Of a stretch of DNA of 64,000 bases, positions 39,181-54,257 are shown piece after piece (positions within the stretch are counted from its first letter, which is position 1; every line of letters begins with the position of its first letter). The stretch is from NCBI RefSeq assembly GCF_901709675.1, contig NC_051095.1, positions 9,513,956-9,577,955 on the forward strand, in the 5' to 3' direction. The position numbers and the translations under genes are program-made. The stretch comes from Syngnathus acus (lineage: Eukaryota; Chordata; Actinopteri; Syngnathiformes; Syngnathidae). The notes beneath the pieces were generated by a model that saw only the letters and a list, made by a program, of their open reading frames with translations, ran no database searches and had not been told where the DNA came from.

Positions 39181-42035
39181 CTCGGAGCAGAATGCCACCT
39201 AATTGTGCTTTTCAATACTGCTGTGCATCGACGGAGGGGTGAGGGTCCTGGGGGGGTGTAGTTGAGGTTGTTTGCGGGGGGGGGGGGGGGGTGGTTACGA
39301 CAGGAATCTCAGCTATCGTGCTCTCATTGACGAGGTCAGCTTTCTTGTTGTTGGCAGCACGGCGGCCACCAGAGTTGCTGACGGCATCGTCGGCATTAAT
39401 CACTTTTTTGAAAGTTGGGATCATCCAGTTCTCACTTTGACTCCCCAATCTGGAATCCCAGCACCACCAGCAACTCTCAAGTAGAAGCCATTTTCACCCT
39501 CCAACACATCCACTGTCACCGTTGCTCTCATCCTGCAGCAGACGGGATAAAGTGATTACCCGGCAACATCCTCCTCAGAGGTTGGATGTTGGGCGGGGGT
39601 CGAGAGAAGGGGGGGGGGGGGGCTGTTCTATTGAGCGGGTGATGAGGAGGGCCCGCCTCTCCACTATCCGGGGCTCTTTATTGAGGCGTCTATGGGGCTT
39701 TATGCTGCCAGTGCTCGGCCTTGCCCTCGCCATCATCAATCATCCCGCCGTCCGGACACCTCGGCCAATCGCGGCCCTCCAGGAAGCTCTAAAGGAGACA
39801 AATAGAACATTAGTGTGTTGATGTTGCTGCCTGTCACGCGTTTGACTGACAGCCAAGCTAGATCGAAGTTTGGGACCCTGGCTGGAAGTGGCAGGCGGGA
39901 AACCCCGTGAAAGAATAGCCTTACAGCATTCTCCATTTTGTATTAGCATTAAATTCAAATCTCCCATTTTTGCTCACAAGGCAAAGCAAACAATTATTCA
40001 AACGACATCTCGTACCTTGGAAAAACAAACCAATCGGGTCACTCCTCTCTCGAGGCAGCATCTTTCGACTTAGTGACGTTCTTGTCTCAATTTATATGCA
40101 TTTACTTTTGCTGTGTGAAACACGGGAGTGTTTAGTCGAGCCCACTGGACTCTACTTTCGTGGCCCGTGCAAATCCGGCACAACGCGCTGTATAATGGTT
40201 GCAGAGGTGGGTTAGACAGAGCGTGGGTAATCTCACAGACGTGCACAAGTAGGCACAGTTAAAAAGGGGGGCGTGAACAAAGTCGACTTTATTTGCCACC
40301 AATCAAAGCAGCGATTGGTGTGTGACAGCCAAGGTTATCTCATTAAGAGCCGGTACCTTGTGCCTTATAGTGAAAGAGCATTTAAGTTATTCTACCTGTC
40401 ATTATACGTTGCTGGCACAGATAGATGATCATCAATACCTCATTTGTAGTCATTAGATATGGTTTTAGTTCCCACAGCACAGTGGAAGACCTTTCATGGC
40501 ACTCCCATGGTTTCACTGCACTTGGAAGTTATACAGTGAAAGGCCATTTTCTTCTTAATTATTTTTTGTTTAACGACAATTTCTAAGGTCCCACTTCTCC
40601 TAGCAGCACTGTTCAAGTGCTGCGAGAAGAAAAAGAGGAAGAGGTCGAATGTGATTACAGAGATTTTTTACAGCAGGCGCAGGCGGTGGCGCAATAAAGG
40701 AGGAGAGCACAGAAATGGGAGCGGGGCAATTACATGTGCAGACCGCACCTCAGGAAAGGCCGCCGCCGCCCGCTTCACAATTAAACAATTCTTCAAGCCC
40801 GACAAGCAAACCTCGCCATTGCACTGCTGTTGTATTTCCTCGATGGGATTGCTAAAAGAAGCCATTGGAATGTCTACAGGAAAATTATTTGCTGAAATAA
40901 TAAAACCTAAAAGAGTGAAATGATCTCTGTGGTTGGGAATCACAGTCTTCAAGTTTCCACTGTGTTGAGGCTAATAGCACACATGACATTAGCGTGATGT
41001 TGGCACAATTAAACAATTATTCAACTGACTGTGTGCCTCTTCCTTCAGGTGCCATTCATCACCGAGCCTTCACCCCCATGACCCGAGGCGGGACAAAATG
41101 TCACTGCGGGATAACGGGGAACATCTTTAGAGCCGTCTGATTCCAAAGGTATTTTCCCACTGTGGCTACAACCGCAACAATCCACGTTTTGTCCAATCAA
41201 AACCTAAAAACTAAGCATTATTGTCATTGTAAATGCTCAATAGTTGGCGGCACGGCCTGTATTGGCTGTGATTACATGGTGCAGGTGTACCTAATCATGT
41301 GTCTGACTACAACAATGTTGCATTTTATGTAGAGTTGTGTGTTTATTTCTTTAGCTTTTCCCCCCTAAATCAAAGCATGCCCATTTATCATGGCGCCCGG
41401 ACAGCTTTCTTATGTCGCTACCTTGCGCCGCTCGCTTCCATCCACCAAATTCCGCATTTTTATGGAAAACCGCAGTCATTTTGATTGATGAAATCCAATG
41501 ATGTCCAAAGCAATCCGGGGGATCTCCAACTGTGGCGCATCGGCAGGGTGCTGCACTGTTGCCATTGTCCGGCGCAAAGAAAAGAGGAGCGATGTCCCGG
41601 GAGGGAAGAAATCACCATTTTAGACTCAAAGGGGTCTTTAAAAAAAAGGCAAAAGTTTTCTTTTACAGGCAGTGGGAAAGTGCAGGAAAACTTTTTCCTC
41701 TTCTATCAACGGAAACAATGTACTTGTTCTTGGTGCATTCAGCTTAAGAGACAAGGATTGGGTTCATAGAACAACCACTGAATAATGAATTGATTGTTGG
41801 TGCAGATCCTTGGAAAGATGCATTCCCCATTAATTTCCCAGTTAAACCTGCATAGAGCTAAAAATTAGTTCAGCTATTGCTGTCGTCAGGCCGAAATTGC
41901 AAAAATATGATTTTGAACAAATATGCTGTTATGCTGCGGTATGCAGATATGTTTTCTTTAGCAAAATGAAATTGAATAGTAATACCTACCATGAGTAGAC
42001 TCACTAAAAAATCTCTAGAACAAATCCCAGTGAAA
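39181..42035. other. Intergenic with G-runs and complex islands
   Basis: Poly-G runs at about 39279-39291 and 39610-39622. Complex islands at about 39300-39480, 39640-39800 and 40640-40925 have no persistent coding signal. Remaining sequence unremarkable. Confidence 0.4.
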
Positions 42036-42039
42036 ACTC

Positions 42040-42450
42040 AGGAGGCCCACCATTTTGGTTTGCAGTAGCTGCTTTGTGGTCATTTTCGTCCTTGAAGGAC
42101 AAACTTGTCGTGAGTTCAACTTTGTGACGCGAAAATTAATAGCAAAGTTTATCAAGAGTATATTCATAAATAAACTCAAGAAGCCATGCTTAAAAATACA
42201 CAGAAAGCGTACCTTTTGGGTTCAAAATGGCTTTTTCAGGGCCATTTTGAACATTTCCCGACATCCCCTTAAAGATGATCTCATGAAATCTAACAATTAT
42301 GTCTCTCATAAGTTGACCAACTTAAAGGTCTCAAAACCCATGCTCGAAAAAAAAGTCTATTCTTTTGGTTGAAAGTGGCCATTTTTGGGTCATTTTGATC
42401 ATTTTCTAATGTTTATTTTTTTAATAGTGGACTTGTCCTATCGACTTTGT
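42040..42450. repeat. Degenerate CCATTTTGGTT repeat array, part 1
   Basis: Three approximate copies (~150 bp) of CATTTTGGTTT-GGTCATTTT-CAAGAAGCCATGC at about 42050, 42210 and 42360. Confidence 0.55.
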
Positions 42451-42759
42451 TCATCCGCTACCAAATTCGAAGCATGTGACAAACCAGTGCCAAAGCAAAG
42501 ACCAATTTTTGGTTTTGCCATTGGGTTTCGCTGGCGATTGCCATCACGTCTTGAATTTGAAAATGAACGCATTTATGTGTGGATGCAGTGTTGTTGTTTG
42601 CTCCCCTACCTCACCTGTAAAAATGTGTCACATTAGGCGGCAGCTGAAATTATAGGCTCAGTGCACATTTATGGGACACGTTTTTTTTTTTCATCTCGCA
42701 TGTGACAAAGTGATGATGTAGGTTGCTTTTATTTGCTTGTCTTGTTTGTGCAGTGATTC

Positions 42760-43185
42760 ATATCACCTGTCCGCTCTAATTGGCCTCTTTTATTAATACC
42801 AGCAGCGTGCCTCCCCTTTGCACCCAATAAGGCCCTTATATTGCCTACTTAATACCACATGGCCCAAAGGGAGCTTCAATAAATCTCCCTTTAACCACTG
42901 TGTTTTTTTTCCCGCCCACCCCTCGCAAAAAGTGTCCTCGGGGCGACATCGGGACCGTGTCACGGCGCTGATTGTGCATGGCGCGGTGCTTAGGAGCAGC
43001 TGCCGCCGCCACAGACAAGGCCTTGTCAATTAGAGGCTGACAAGCTGCTCCTTCAGCTGCCTGCAGGCGCTCCGTGTCGGGGCCCGCAATTAGGAACCGT
43101 GTCAGCCCCGGCCGGGACCTCCGCGGTGTAGTCCGCAGCTAATGGTGGGCACCCGCAAACATGCACACAGGGCTTTTGCTGCTGC
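42760..43185. promoter_or_regulatory. Candidate conserved non-coding element between repeat arrays
   Basis: Complex GC-balanced island with CTCTAATTGGCC, TTGTCAATTAGAGGC and CCGCAATTAGGAACC homeodomain-type cores and CAGCTG E-boxes. It separates two arrays of the same old repeat. Regulatory function inferred. Confidence 0.35.
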
Positions 43186-43189
43186 TGTC

Positions 43190-43830
43190 GCTTGTTGGCC
43201 ATTTGGGCCTGTCGTGACTCATGAGTAGGGTAACAAAACAGTCTCGAGAAGCCATATCCGATGAGTTGCAGGATGTCTGCCATTTTGGTTCAAATGGCCT
43301 TTTTAGGGTCATTTGGGCTGAGAACCTTGAGGACAAGCGATTGTCAAGTTGTGCACGGCCTGATCAACCGCAGCTAGGCAAGGGTGTCTGATATTGAAAG
43401 ACCCGAAACAGCGGAGAACCCCAGGTTACATCACTGACGATGTGTTTTGAAATACTTGGCAGCATATGTATAATTTGATAGTTGACTGTCCATCGTGACA
43501 TCTCAAGTAGCCATGCCTGACCATAAAGTCTGTCATTTTGGTTTGAAGCAACTATTTTATGGGGATTCACAGGAGTCCTTCAAAGACAAATTTCTTCTTG
43601 AAATTTTGTCTGATTGCTACTAAATTTGAACCTTTGAACCACAAAAATCGAGGTGATGAGAATATGCCATCATTTGAATTTTGCCAAAGTTTGATTACTT
43701 GCCATTGAAACATGAAACTCAGCCATAAAAGGTTAGAGTCAGTTTCAACATGTAATTTGTTATGTCTATTATGAGTGGACCGCAAAAAGGTCTCAAGCAC
43801 ACATGCTTGGAAATTGTAATATTTTATGAC
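43190..43830. repeat. Degenerate CCATTTTGGTT repeat array, part 2
   Basis: Copies at about 43280 (GCCATTTTGGTTCAAATGGC), 43532 (GTCATTTTGGTTTGAAGCAA) and an AAGGTCTCAAGCACACATGC end at 43786. Same family as part 1. Confidence 0.55.
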
Positions 43831-45470
43831 TCATTTTAGCATCTACATGCACCCATCAATTTTATCCGAGACGATTTTGGACCCTGCGAGTGAATGAGTC
43901 AAGAAATGTCTCCAGCGCTGTCACAACTATGACAGCCCGCAGACAGATCGCTCACCAAGCCCCTTTTGTATGCCGTGTCACCGCTAGCAGCTGGTGGTGG
44001 CATTCCCCGGCCCTTGGACGCCGCCCTTTGACCCTTGCGAGGGGTGAGAGGGGGTTGGCCGGTCTCCGGACAGGGCGGTCCGGCCATCGCCACAGCGCCC
44101 GTGATAGCTCGGGTCAGCGAGGGCCAAGTTTCCAGCAAGGAAAAAGGCGAACAAAAAGCCCCAAAAGCTCACCATGCCAGTGGGATCATTAGTTGGAGCG
44201 TTTGTTTAACTAATTAGCAAGCTGGGAAGGCCCAGGGAGGCTTGTATGGACGACATGGACATCATGCAGGAAGATACAGACATCCTTTCGTGAAAGCAAA
44301 GGATACTATGGTGGCCTGGGATCCATTGAATTATGACGCATTCTCAGTCCAAGGCATAAAATGTCGAAATGCATTCAAGGGAGCTTGGAATTCTCATGAT
44401 TGCTTCCATAGTTTTTGTAAATGTATCCTTGGCCATCTGTCTATAGTTGTGGCGTGTAATGACAAGCACAACAGTCAAATGCTCTTCCACTCGATTGCCG
44501 AACGTAAAATACATTTGTAGCTTTTACACAAGAGATTGAAGGATTTGTGTTCAATTAACAGAATTCACACTCAGTAAGTGCATTTGTGAGTAAATTGAGA
44601 TTAGATCATTTCAGTACACTTATTTTTGTGACTTTTGGGGGGTGGGTGGGGTTCACAGGGATATTTTTCTTATGTGAAATACATGCCTTAGCTCAATTAA
44701 GTTTGTATAACTTGCTTTGTACACAAAACCCAGTAACTTGGTTATAGGCGGTATCCAGTCGGTAGCAGAAGACCTTTTACATAGCAAGATATGTTCACCT
44801 CTTTTAAAATTCTGAACTCCAAAATAATATAGAAATACAAAATTAGCAGAGCAATAAAAGCAGAGTCATAATTTATCCACAGGTGCTTTTTTTTAGAAAC
44901 TATCAAAGACACGACAAGCAGAAGAAAGTAGTTATGTGTTCAGGAATTGCTGCTCAGGGTTCAAAGTAGCGGGACACTGAAGTTCAAGAACAGAGCAAAC
45001 AGCACATGCCGACAAAAGGACGCCCACAGCATTGAAGTTTTTGTTGAGGTGGCCAGGATGGGGTGGGGCGTTTAAGGTCTTGCGTTAAATATGGGAATGT
45101 TGAAACAACGGGGGCAAAGGGGGTCAAGAAAAGTCAACAGGAGAGCAGTCTTGATGACAGAAGGAATTTGATATCAAAAATAGATAAATCTAACCGGCCG
45201 GGGCAGGCGCACAATAGTCACAATGGAGGCGAGTGTTGGAGTCAACACACATTTGTTGTGGGCCATTAAAAGCACTGCGTTGACTTGTTAACATTTAACA
45301 CAAAACGTTGGTGCGACGAGAAAGAGCTGAAAGGGAAGAAAGAGAAGGGGGTTCCAAGATGGAGTGGGCGGGGTGGGCATGACATGCTGGCGTTAAACAG
45401 GCGAGCAACGCACGCCTTTGAATTGTAACACTGACCAAATCATTCTTGTAATGCCTTTTGTTTACGCCTA
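43831..45470. other. Intergenic, no gene seen
   Basis: A GC-rich complex stretch lies at about 43970-44110; the rest is AT-rich and unremarkable. Confidence 0.45.
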
Positions 45471-46295
45471 CCTGTTTCACACACAGATCCTGAAAAACTA
45501 GCAAATATTGCTACTTTAATGTAAAGATCTGAATATAAAGCCTCCAATCCTGCAAAATAAAGACTAGCACACAGACATCCCGAAAAACTATTCAATATAA
45601 TAGAATCAATCCGCAAAACTATAAAATGTAGCTACTTTTATACAGATGCTGCATAAATATAAAGTTAGGTCTTACACAAAGAGAGTGTGCAAAATGCCAG
45701 AATAGAATCTCATTATCCAATGTAGCCATTTTTTTCACACCGAGATCCTGTAAAGTGCTGAGCTGCAGCTTCTTTTGTACAGAGTAAATCCAGCAATTAC
45801 AGAGATACTCTGAAAAAAGTACAAAAAATAGCCTTTCACATTGTTTCATTGTGCTCAATTGTAAAATCCAGCCTTTGTCACACAGAGATCCTGCAAAATT
45901 GGTAAATATAGCAACTTTAATGCTGATATCTTGAAAGATTACAAAATTAACCTTTTTCACACAAAGGTCTGCATAATCATTAAATGTAATCACTTTTGCA
46001 CAAAGATCCTTCATAGTAGAAGCTTTCACACAGTCACTGTTTAATGCCGATACCCTGCAACATTATAAAATGTGCCATTTTTCACACAAAGATCCCACAG
46101 ATTGGATGTAACCCACAGACCCTGCAAAATTATCAAATCGAACCCATCACACCAAAATAATTGAGTCTATTCTACACAGCGATACGGCAACATCAGTTCC
46201 TACAAAACTATTACAAATATGCTTTTCCAGAGATCCCGCAAACCAATAAAATGCAGACACTTCCACACAGAGAGCCAGCAAAATTATGAATCCTT
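45471..46295. repeat. Degenerate ~45-50 bp minisatellite (CACACAGAGATCCTGCAAAA)
   Basis: About 15 diverged units on the theme TTTCACACAGAGATCCTGCA-AAATTATAAAATGTAGC (clear copies at about 45480, 45735, 45880, 45955, 46035, 46080, 46240). Confidence 0.75.
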
Positions 46296-47440
46296 CAATA
46301 ACTGATGCCTCCATAAGAGGATTACATGTAGATGCCACCAGATATCAGTAAAGGATTAGTTTTATCTAATTAAAGCTCTTCAATTCACTTCAAATGTGAA
46401 TATGTGTAATAAATAAGCATAATTTCTGAAGGCAGTATCTCTGATAGATTCTGGAGATGTACCTAATGTAGTGTCCGGAGAGCTTCCTCGCGAAGCGCTG
46501 AGAACTCTGCATGACCTTCAACCCGACCCCCCAGTATCCCCCTACCCCTCGTCGCCAGTCGCACACAAGTCTGAATTCCATAATTCTTTTGGGAAAAAAA
46601 TCTTCCTTTTTGACAATTTAATAGCGCAAACTAATCACGCGGTTGACACGGGCCATTCATCTGGTGGCGGGCACACAAAGAACGGAGACTGCTCTCGCCC
46701 CAGTTTGTCGTGGGTGCGACAGTCGGGGACGGGCCTCCGTTTCCACATGGAGTGCACAAAAAAAGCATTGTGAGTGCTTAATGGCTATGTTTGCCGAGCC
46801 ACCCAAAACCCAGTGCATCAAACCTATGTATCTTGGCTCGCGACAAAAAATGGGCTGCAGTAGGTCAATAAAAAAGAAATTAAAAATTCAATCTTTGGTT
46901 GAAAAATTATTATTTTTTCTTTTCTTGGTAGGAATGTCTATCATGACAAACTGCCACTGGCTTCTTTCTGTTGTCATGTTGTCAGTACAGATGCAGTTGA
47001 TGGATATGATCCAGTTTTATGCTGCCGATTCCAATATGGATCATCCATGACCATGAGTGAGATTAGCCGATACTAATACCGAGTTGTGATAAGAATCTAT
47101 TTTTAAGAAAAAATAATATCCTGATAAATAAACTTGAATGAATCGCCCAACGGTAGTCGGTAATTGGAATGCAAAAGGGGGGGGGGGGGGCAGTTTAAAC
47201 CCCCCAAGTTATGAATTTGTTTCTGAATCAATTTAGCCGTGCAGGCATTTTCCCCAAACATCCACCAACAAGCGAAATTGATCTGCTGGGACCTCACCTC
47301 TTAGTGCGCCTCAATAACAGAGACATCAAGCACCACAGATAATTTTTAATATATATGCAATAAATGTTCAATTTGTTTCTCAGGGAAGGACGGCAAATAA
47401 TAACGGCACATTTCACAGCACATTCATAACACGCAAACAA
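46296..47440. other. Intergenic, no gene seen
   Basis: G14 run at about 47177-47190; otherwise no feature recognised. Confidence 0.5.
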
Positions 47441-50760
<3,320 letters not shown>

Positions 50761-50761
50761 A

Positions 50762-50975
50762 GATGGGTTTCCTCCCACATCCCAAAAACATGCATGGTAA
50801 GCCGATCGAGCACTCTGAATTGCCTCTAGGTGTGAGTGTTAGTGCGAATGATTGTTCGTCTCCGTGTGCCCTGCGATTGGCTGGCAACCAGTTCAGGGTG
50901 TCCCCCGCCTACTGCCCGATGACTGCTGGGATAGGCTCCGTGGGGACAAGCGGTACGGAAGAATGAAATGAAAAT
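50762..50975 (+). mobile_element. 3' end of an L2-type (Maui-like) LINE
   Basis: Contains TTTCCTCCCACATCCCAAAA, ACATGCATGGTAAG, AATTGCCTCTAGGTGTGAGT, CTGCGATTGGCTGGCAACCA and GGGATAGGCTCCGTGGGGAC, the characteristic fish L2 3' end. The 5' part is missing (dead-on-arrival copy). Confidence 0.85.
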
Positions 50976-50989
50976 TTGAAATGGATCAT

Positions 50990-51213
50990 TTTTCTGTAGT
51001 GACTGCACTCTCACCCACGCCCCCTAGAGCCGACTGGAAGCACTTGCTCTTAGAGAAATCGTCGTTTACGAAAGTGCTCCTTTCCTGTCCTCGCGAGAGT
51101 TTGCGAGATTACTGTCACCAACCAAGAAGGTCAGGTGATCATTCACTACAAGCGCGTGTGTATTTCGACTCAGATACAGTGACGTGACTGTCACAGCACA
51201 CGCTACTACACCG
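50990..51213 (+). promoter_or_regulatory. Inferred TMEM33 promoter and 5' non-coding exon
   Basis: GC-richer block ending in a strong donor ACACCG|GTAAGTTG at 51213, while the TMEM33 start codon exon at 52073 has its own acceptor. This fits a 5' UTR exon ending at 51213. The transcription start is not visible. Confidence 0.4.
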
Positions 51214-51376
51214 GTAAGTTGTGTCTTGTGTTAAAACTTTAAACACTGGCAGGCAATCAAAAACTCTCCCTTTTAGGCGGATACGCGTGCTGGGTTATTT
51301 GTCATAAACATGGCGTTGGGGAGATGACGCCGCTAGCCTAGCAATCTCCCATGCTAGCTCAAAGAGAACGTTCTAG

Positions 51377-51595
51377 ATGCACCTGCCTTTTGTCGCCTTT
51401 GATGAGGCGTCAAAAAGAGTCCTAATCGAATATCAACGCGCCCTCGATCGCCTTAAAGAGAACGCCAAGGCGGTTTCCATCGCAGGAGTTTCCCCCCCCC
51501 CCCCCAGACTATTAAATGTAAGGTCGCTGTTTAAAGTCGTTTCATTAGCTTTCTTCTCAAGTAGCTTCGATGACAGGTACGCTAAGCTATTGTGA
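51377..51595 (+). other. Unassigned open frame in TMEM33 intron 1
   Basis: ATG at 51377 opens a 72-codon frame beginning MHLPFVAFDEASKRVLIEYQ and continuing RALDRLKENAKAVSIAGV, an amphipathic-helix-like stretch, then prolines from a C14 run. AG at 51375-51376 and a second AG before GAGTTT look like acceptors. I do not recognise a family. It may be an alternative first exon, part of another gene, or chance. Confidence 0.2.
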
Positions 51596-52091
51596 TGCAA
51601 TTCAGACGAGTAACGGAAACATCATGTGCGTTGAATGGTCTCCCAATTATCTGATAATCCAATGCATACAATGTATTAATGTCGTTAAATGGTTCCTGTG
51701 ATATTTATTCTTCCGTTTTGTCACACAGAGTTGGCCAAACGTTGATATACATTTTAAAGTAGATCTACGTCTGTACTTCCTCACCCTCCTTCTTTCCTAG
51801 CTTCCTGATTTCCTTCCCTCTGGGCTTTCTTCTCCCTGTTCTCTATACTATTTTCCTTTCCCCTTCTTTCCTTCCTTTCTTTTTTAGTCCTTCACCTACA
51901 CAATCTAATACTCTATCAATAAAAAATGTATTATTTATTTATATGTTTGTTAAAAATGGTTATGGAGGCCCTCTGCAAAATACAAACGTCTATAAAGTGT
52001 TTATGGCAAACTAGCAATGTAGTCCACGATCTGTTTGGCTTGTGCATTATATTTTGTTGTTTCCCTGAACAGTGACACACAAGCATTGAAA

Positions 52092-52136
52092 ATGGCAGAC
52101 ACCAGCCATCAAAACCCTCCAAGACTGGGGCCTGTG
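52092..52136 (+). CDS. tmem33: TMEM33 coding exon 1
   Basis: Exon begins 52073 (acceptor CTGAACAG) with 19 nt of 5' UTR; MADTSHQNPPRLGPV, donor GTG|GTAAGC. Confidence 0.95.
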
Positions 52137-54257
52137 GTAAGCCAGTTGCTTAATGATTGTTTCAGGTTTTTCCTGTTGAATGTGCCCAACACATTTGTGC
52201 GTATTCTTAACAGCACTTATTTTCCCCCTTTGTGTAGCAATTTTTAATAAGCAACAAGCTTGAAACGGCCATGTGGCTGTCACGCCTCTTCACCGTCTAC
52301 TGCTCCGTCATGTTCATACTTCCAATCTTGGGGTGAGTAGGCACATAGGTTTTTGTTGGTGTAACCAAATCTTATTGTGTGGACCATTTTTGTTTTAGAC
52401 CCCACGCGGCGTCCAACTTCTACCAGCGAGCGCTGCTTTCCAACGCGCTCACCAGTGCCCTGCGCCTGCACCAGAGGCTCCCCAGGTTCCAGCTGAGCCG
52501 GGCGTTTGTGGCACAGGCGCTGCAGGAGGACAGCTGCCACTACCTGCTGTACTCACTCATCCTGGTCAACTCCTACCCCATCACGAGTATCCTTGACTTC
52601 AAGGCGCTTGCCTGCTCTATGAACTGTGGGTGGGTTAAAAATTGTTTTAGGCAGAGGTGTCCGAATGGAGAATCACATAAATGTATAACTGCTAGTCAGT
52701 CAAGGCTTATCTTTTTTTTTTTTTTTGATAAACCAGAAACTCTGCGAGGACATTTAAAATGACGCATTAACATCTTGAATGTTGTCTTTTCAGGAAAGTG
52801 GAACAGTAACAGTTTGTTGTCTTTGGTCATTTTAGTAGGATTTTGATGAGTGTCTTTATTCGGCTGCCACTTTGTTTACTTGTCATATTCCACATGTGAT
52901 AAAATCACACAGTTCAGGCGAGCCAGATTAAGTCGAATGCCATATCCCGTGTATTATCTTGTAGTTCTTTAATTCATTGACTCCAGTGAGTATTTTCCCA
53001 GTTTTCCTCTTCTCCTTGCTCCACGCAACCACCTTCACCAAAAAGGTCCTCGATGTGAGTATGACACAGCCACTATCTCTGGCTGTGACTTTGATTGCTT
53101 TCTTGTCAGGGGGGTGCTGGGAAGAGTTTTTGCTGAAAGAAACAAATGAGGTTGTTCAATATCCCAATAGAATTTCTACTCTAACATTTTGTTGCTAAAA
53201 ATGTAATGGAGCAGTTTGCTTGAAAAACATGAACAGATGAATTTCAACATGTTGTCATCGTCCGCACAGTCAGTGGGCCCCAGCACGCTGATGTTCATCA
53301 GGAATCTCCTGGACAAGATGTCCGCCAATCAGCAGAACATCCTCAAGTTCATCGCCTGTAATGAGATCTTTTTGATGCCAGCCACTGTCTTCATGCTCTT
53401 CAGGTTGTGCACATATAAACATAACACTTTTTTTTTTAATCACGTGCTAATTCAAGCAGTTGCTCTTACCATGGGTCGAAAATACTTCCGCAGATGATCT
53501 CAAACGTGTTAAATTCACTTTAAAGATGACTTTGATGTGGGGTTGCTGTCTTCAGTAACGATTAGTCTTCAGGTAGACTCTTGACGTGTGGTTGGTTCTG
53601 TCGAGTGCTTTTTTTTTTGGGGGGGGGGTTTGTTATTAGGACTTTTTCATTTCACCTAGTCTGTGTCACTTTCTGACGCTTCATTGTTTTACCAAACGTC
53701 AGTTTTCCAACATTCAGCTGTGACTGATAGTATTGGAGCTATACACCTACAGCAGAACCTGGGTCAAGGATCTTCATTGGATCCGATTATTTTTTTTTAG
53801 TTTACAATTGGGCAAATCTTACAGGGGACACTTAAAGAAACGGGTGATCAGCAGAAGGTTGAATTTCAACCTCGGTAGGTGGGCTGGTACTCTGTAAATG
53901 CAACTATTTGTGTGTGAGCCATCAAATATGTCTCCTTGAAAATGTCGTTTTCGTGGTTTGTCAACAGTGGCCAGGGAAGTTTGCTGCTGCCTTTCATTTA
54001 CTATCGCTTCCTCAGCCTACGCTACACGTCCAGAAGAAATCCATATTGCCGGTAAGAGCTGCAAATACACATTGTTCTATACTTGCTTCTACTGATGGTT
54101 GCCTTATTTTGTTTTGTTTTTTGACAGTACTCTATTTGCTGAGCTGCGAATCCTCCTGGAGCACTACATCATGAAGCCTGCGTGCCCTGCCTTCTTCCGG
54201 AGGATGTGCCTCAGCAGCATTGCCTTCGTCAGCCGCTTGGCCCCCACCGGAATCTGA
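52092..54257 (+). CDS. tmem33: TMEM33 transmembrane protein 33, complete
   Basis: ER and nuclear-envelope multi-pass membrane protein of the TMEM33/Pom33 family, known to act on reticulon-shaped ER tubules and on ER stress signalling. Seven coding exons: 52092-52136, 52238-52332, 52399-52586, 52987-53054, 53270-53403, 53968-54051, 54128-54257. They total 744 nt, giving 247 aa, the same length as human TMEM33. Hydrophobic segments: LFTVYCSVMFILPILG (about residues 32-47), YLLYSLILVNSYPITMSIFP running into VFLFSLLHATTF (about 97-128), and NEIFLMPATVFMLF (about 162-175), followed by PFIYYRFLSLRYTSRRNPYC. Start MADTSHQNPP matches the family N-terminus; stop TGA at 54255. Order and strand relative to PHOX2B match human 4p13. 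Confidence 0.97.
52238..52332 (+). CDS. tmem33: TMEM33 coding exon 2
   Basis: Acceptor TGTGTAG, donor GG|GTGAGT. QFLISNKLETAMWLSRLFTV, first membrane segment. Confidence 0.97.
52399..52586 (+). CDS. tmem33: TMEM33 coding exon 3
   Basis: Acceptor TGTTTTAG, donor ACGA|GTATCC. Contains NFYQRALLSNALTSALRLHQ and SCHYLLYSLILVNSYPIT. Confidence 0.97.
52987..53054 (+). CDS. tmem33: TMEM33 coding exon 4
   Basis: Acceptor ACTCCAG, donor GAT|GTGAGT. MSIFPVFLFSLLHATTFTKK. Confidence 0.97.
53270..53403 (+). CDS. tmem33: TMEM33 coding exon 5
   Basis: Acceptor CCGCACAG, donor TTCAG|GTTGTG. NQQNILKFIACNEIFLMPAT, the most conserved stretch of the family. Confidence 0.97.
53968..54051 (+). CDS. tmem33: TMEM33 coding exon 6
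   Basis: Acceptor GTCAACAG, donor TGCCG|GTAAGA. GQGSLLLPFIYYRFLSLRYT, SRRNPYC. Confidence 0.97.
54128..54257 (+). CDS. tmem33: TMEM33 coding exon 7 (terminal)
   Basis: Acceptor TTTGACAG. TLFAELRILLEHYIMKPACP, ends FVSRLAPTGI then TGA. Confidence 0.97.

Noticed and set aside
40651-40923. 90-codon frame starting MITEIFYSRRRRW
   Set aside because: No splice context, no recognisable domain; composition like the surrounding intergenic DNA.
45471-46295. CRISPR-like appearance of regularly spaced repeats
   Set aside because: Units are diverged and contiguous without unique spacers, and the genome is eukaryotic.
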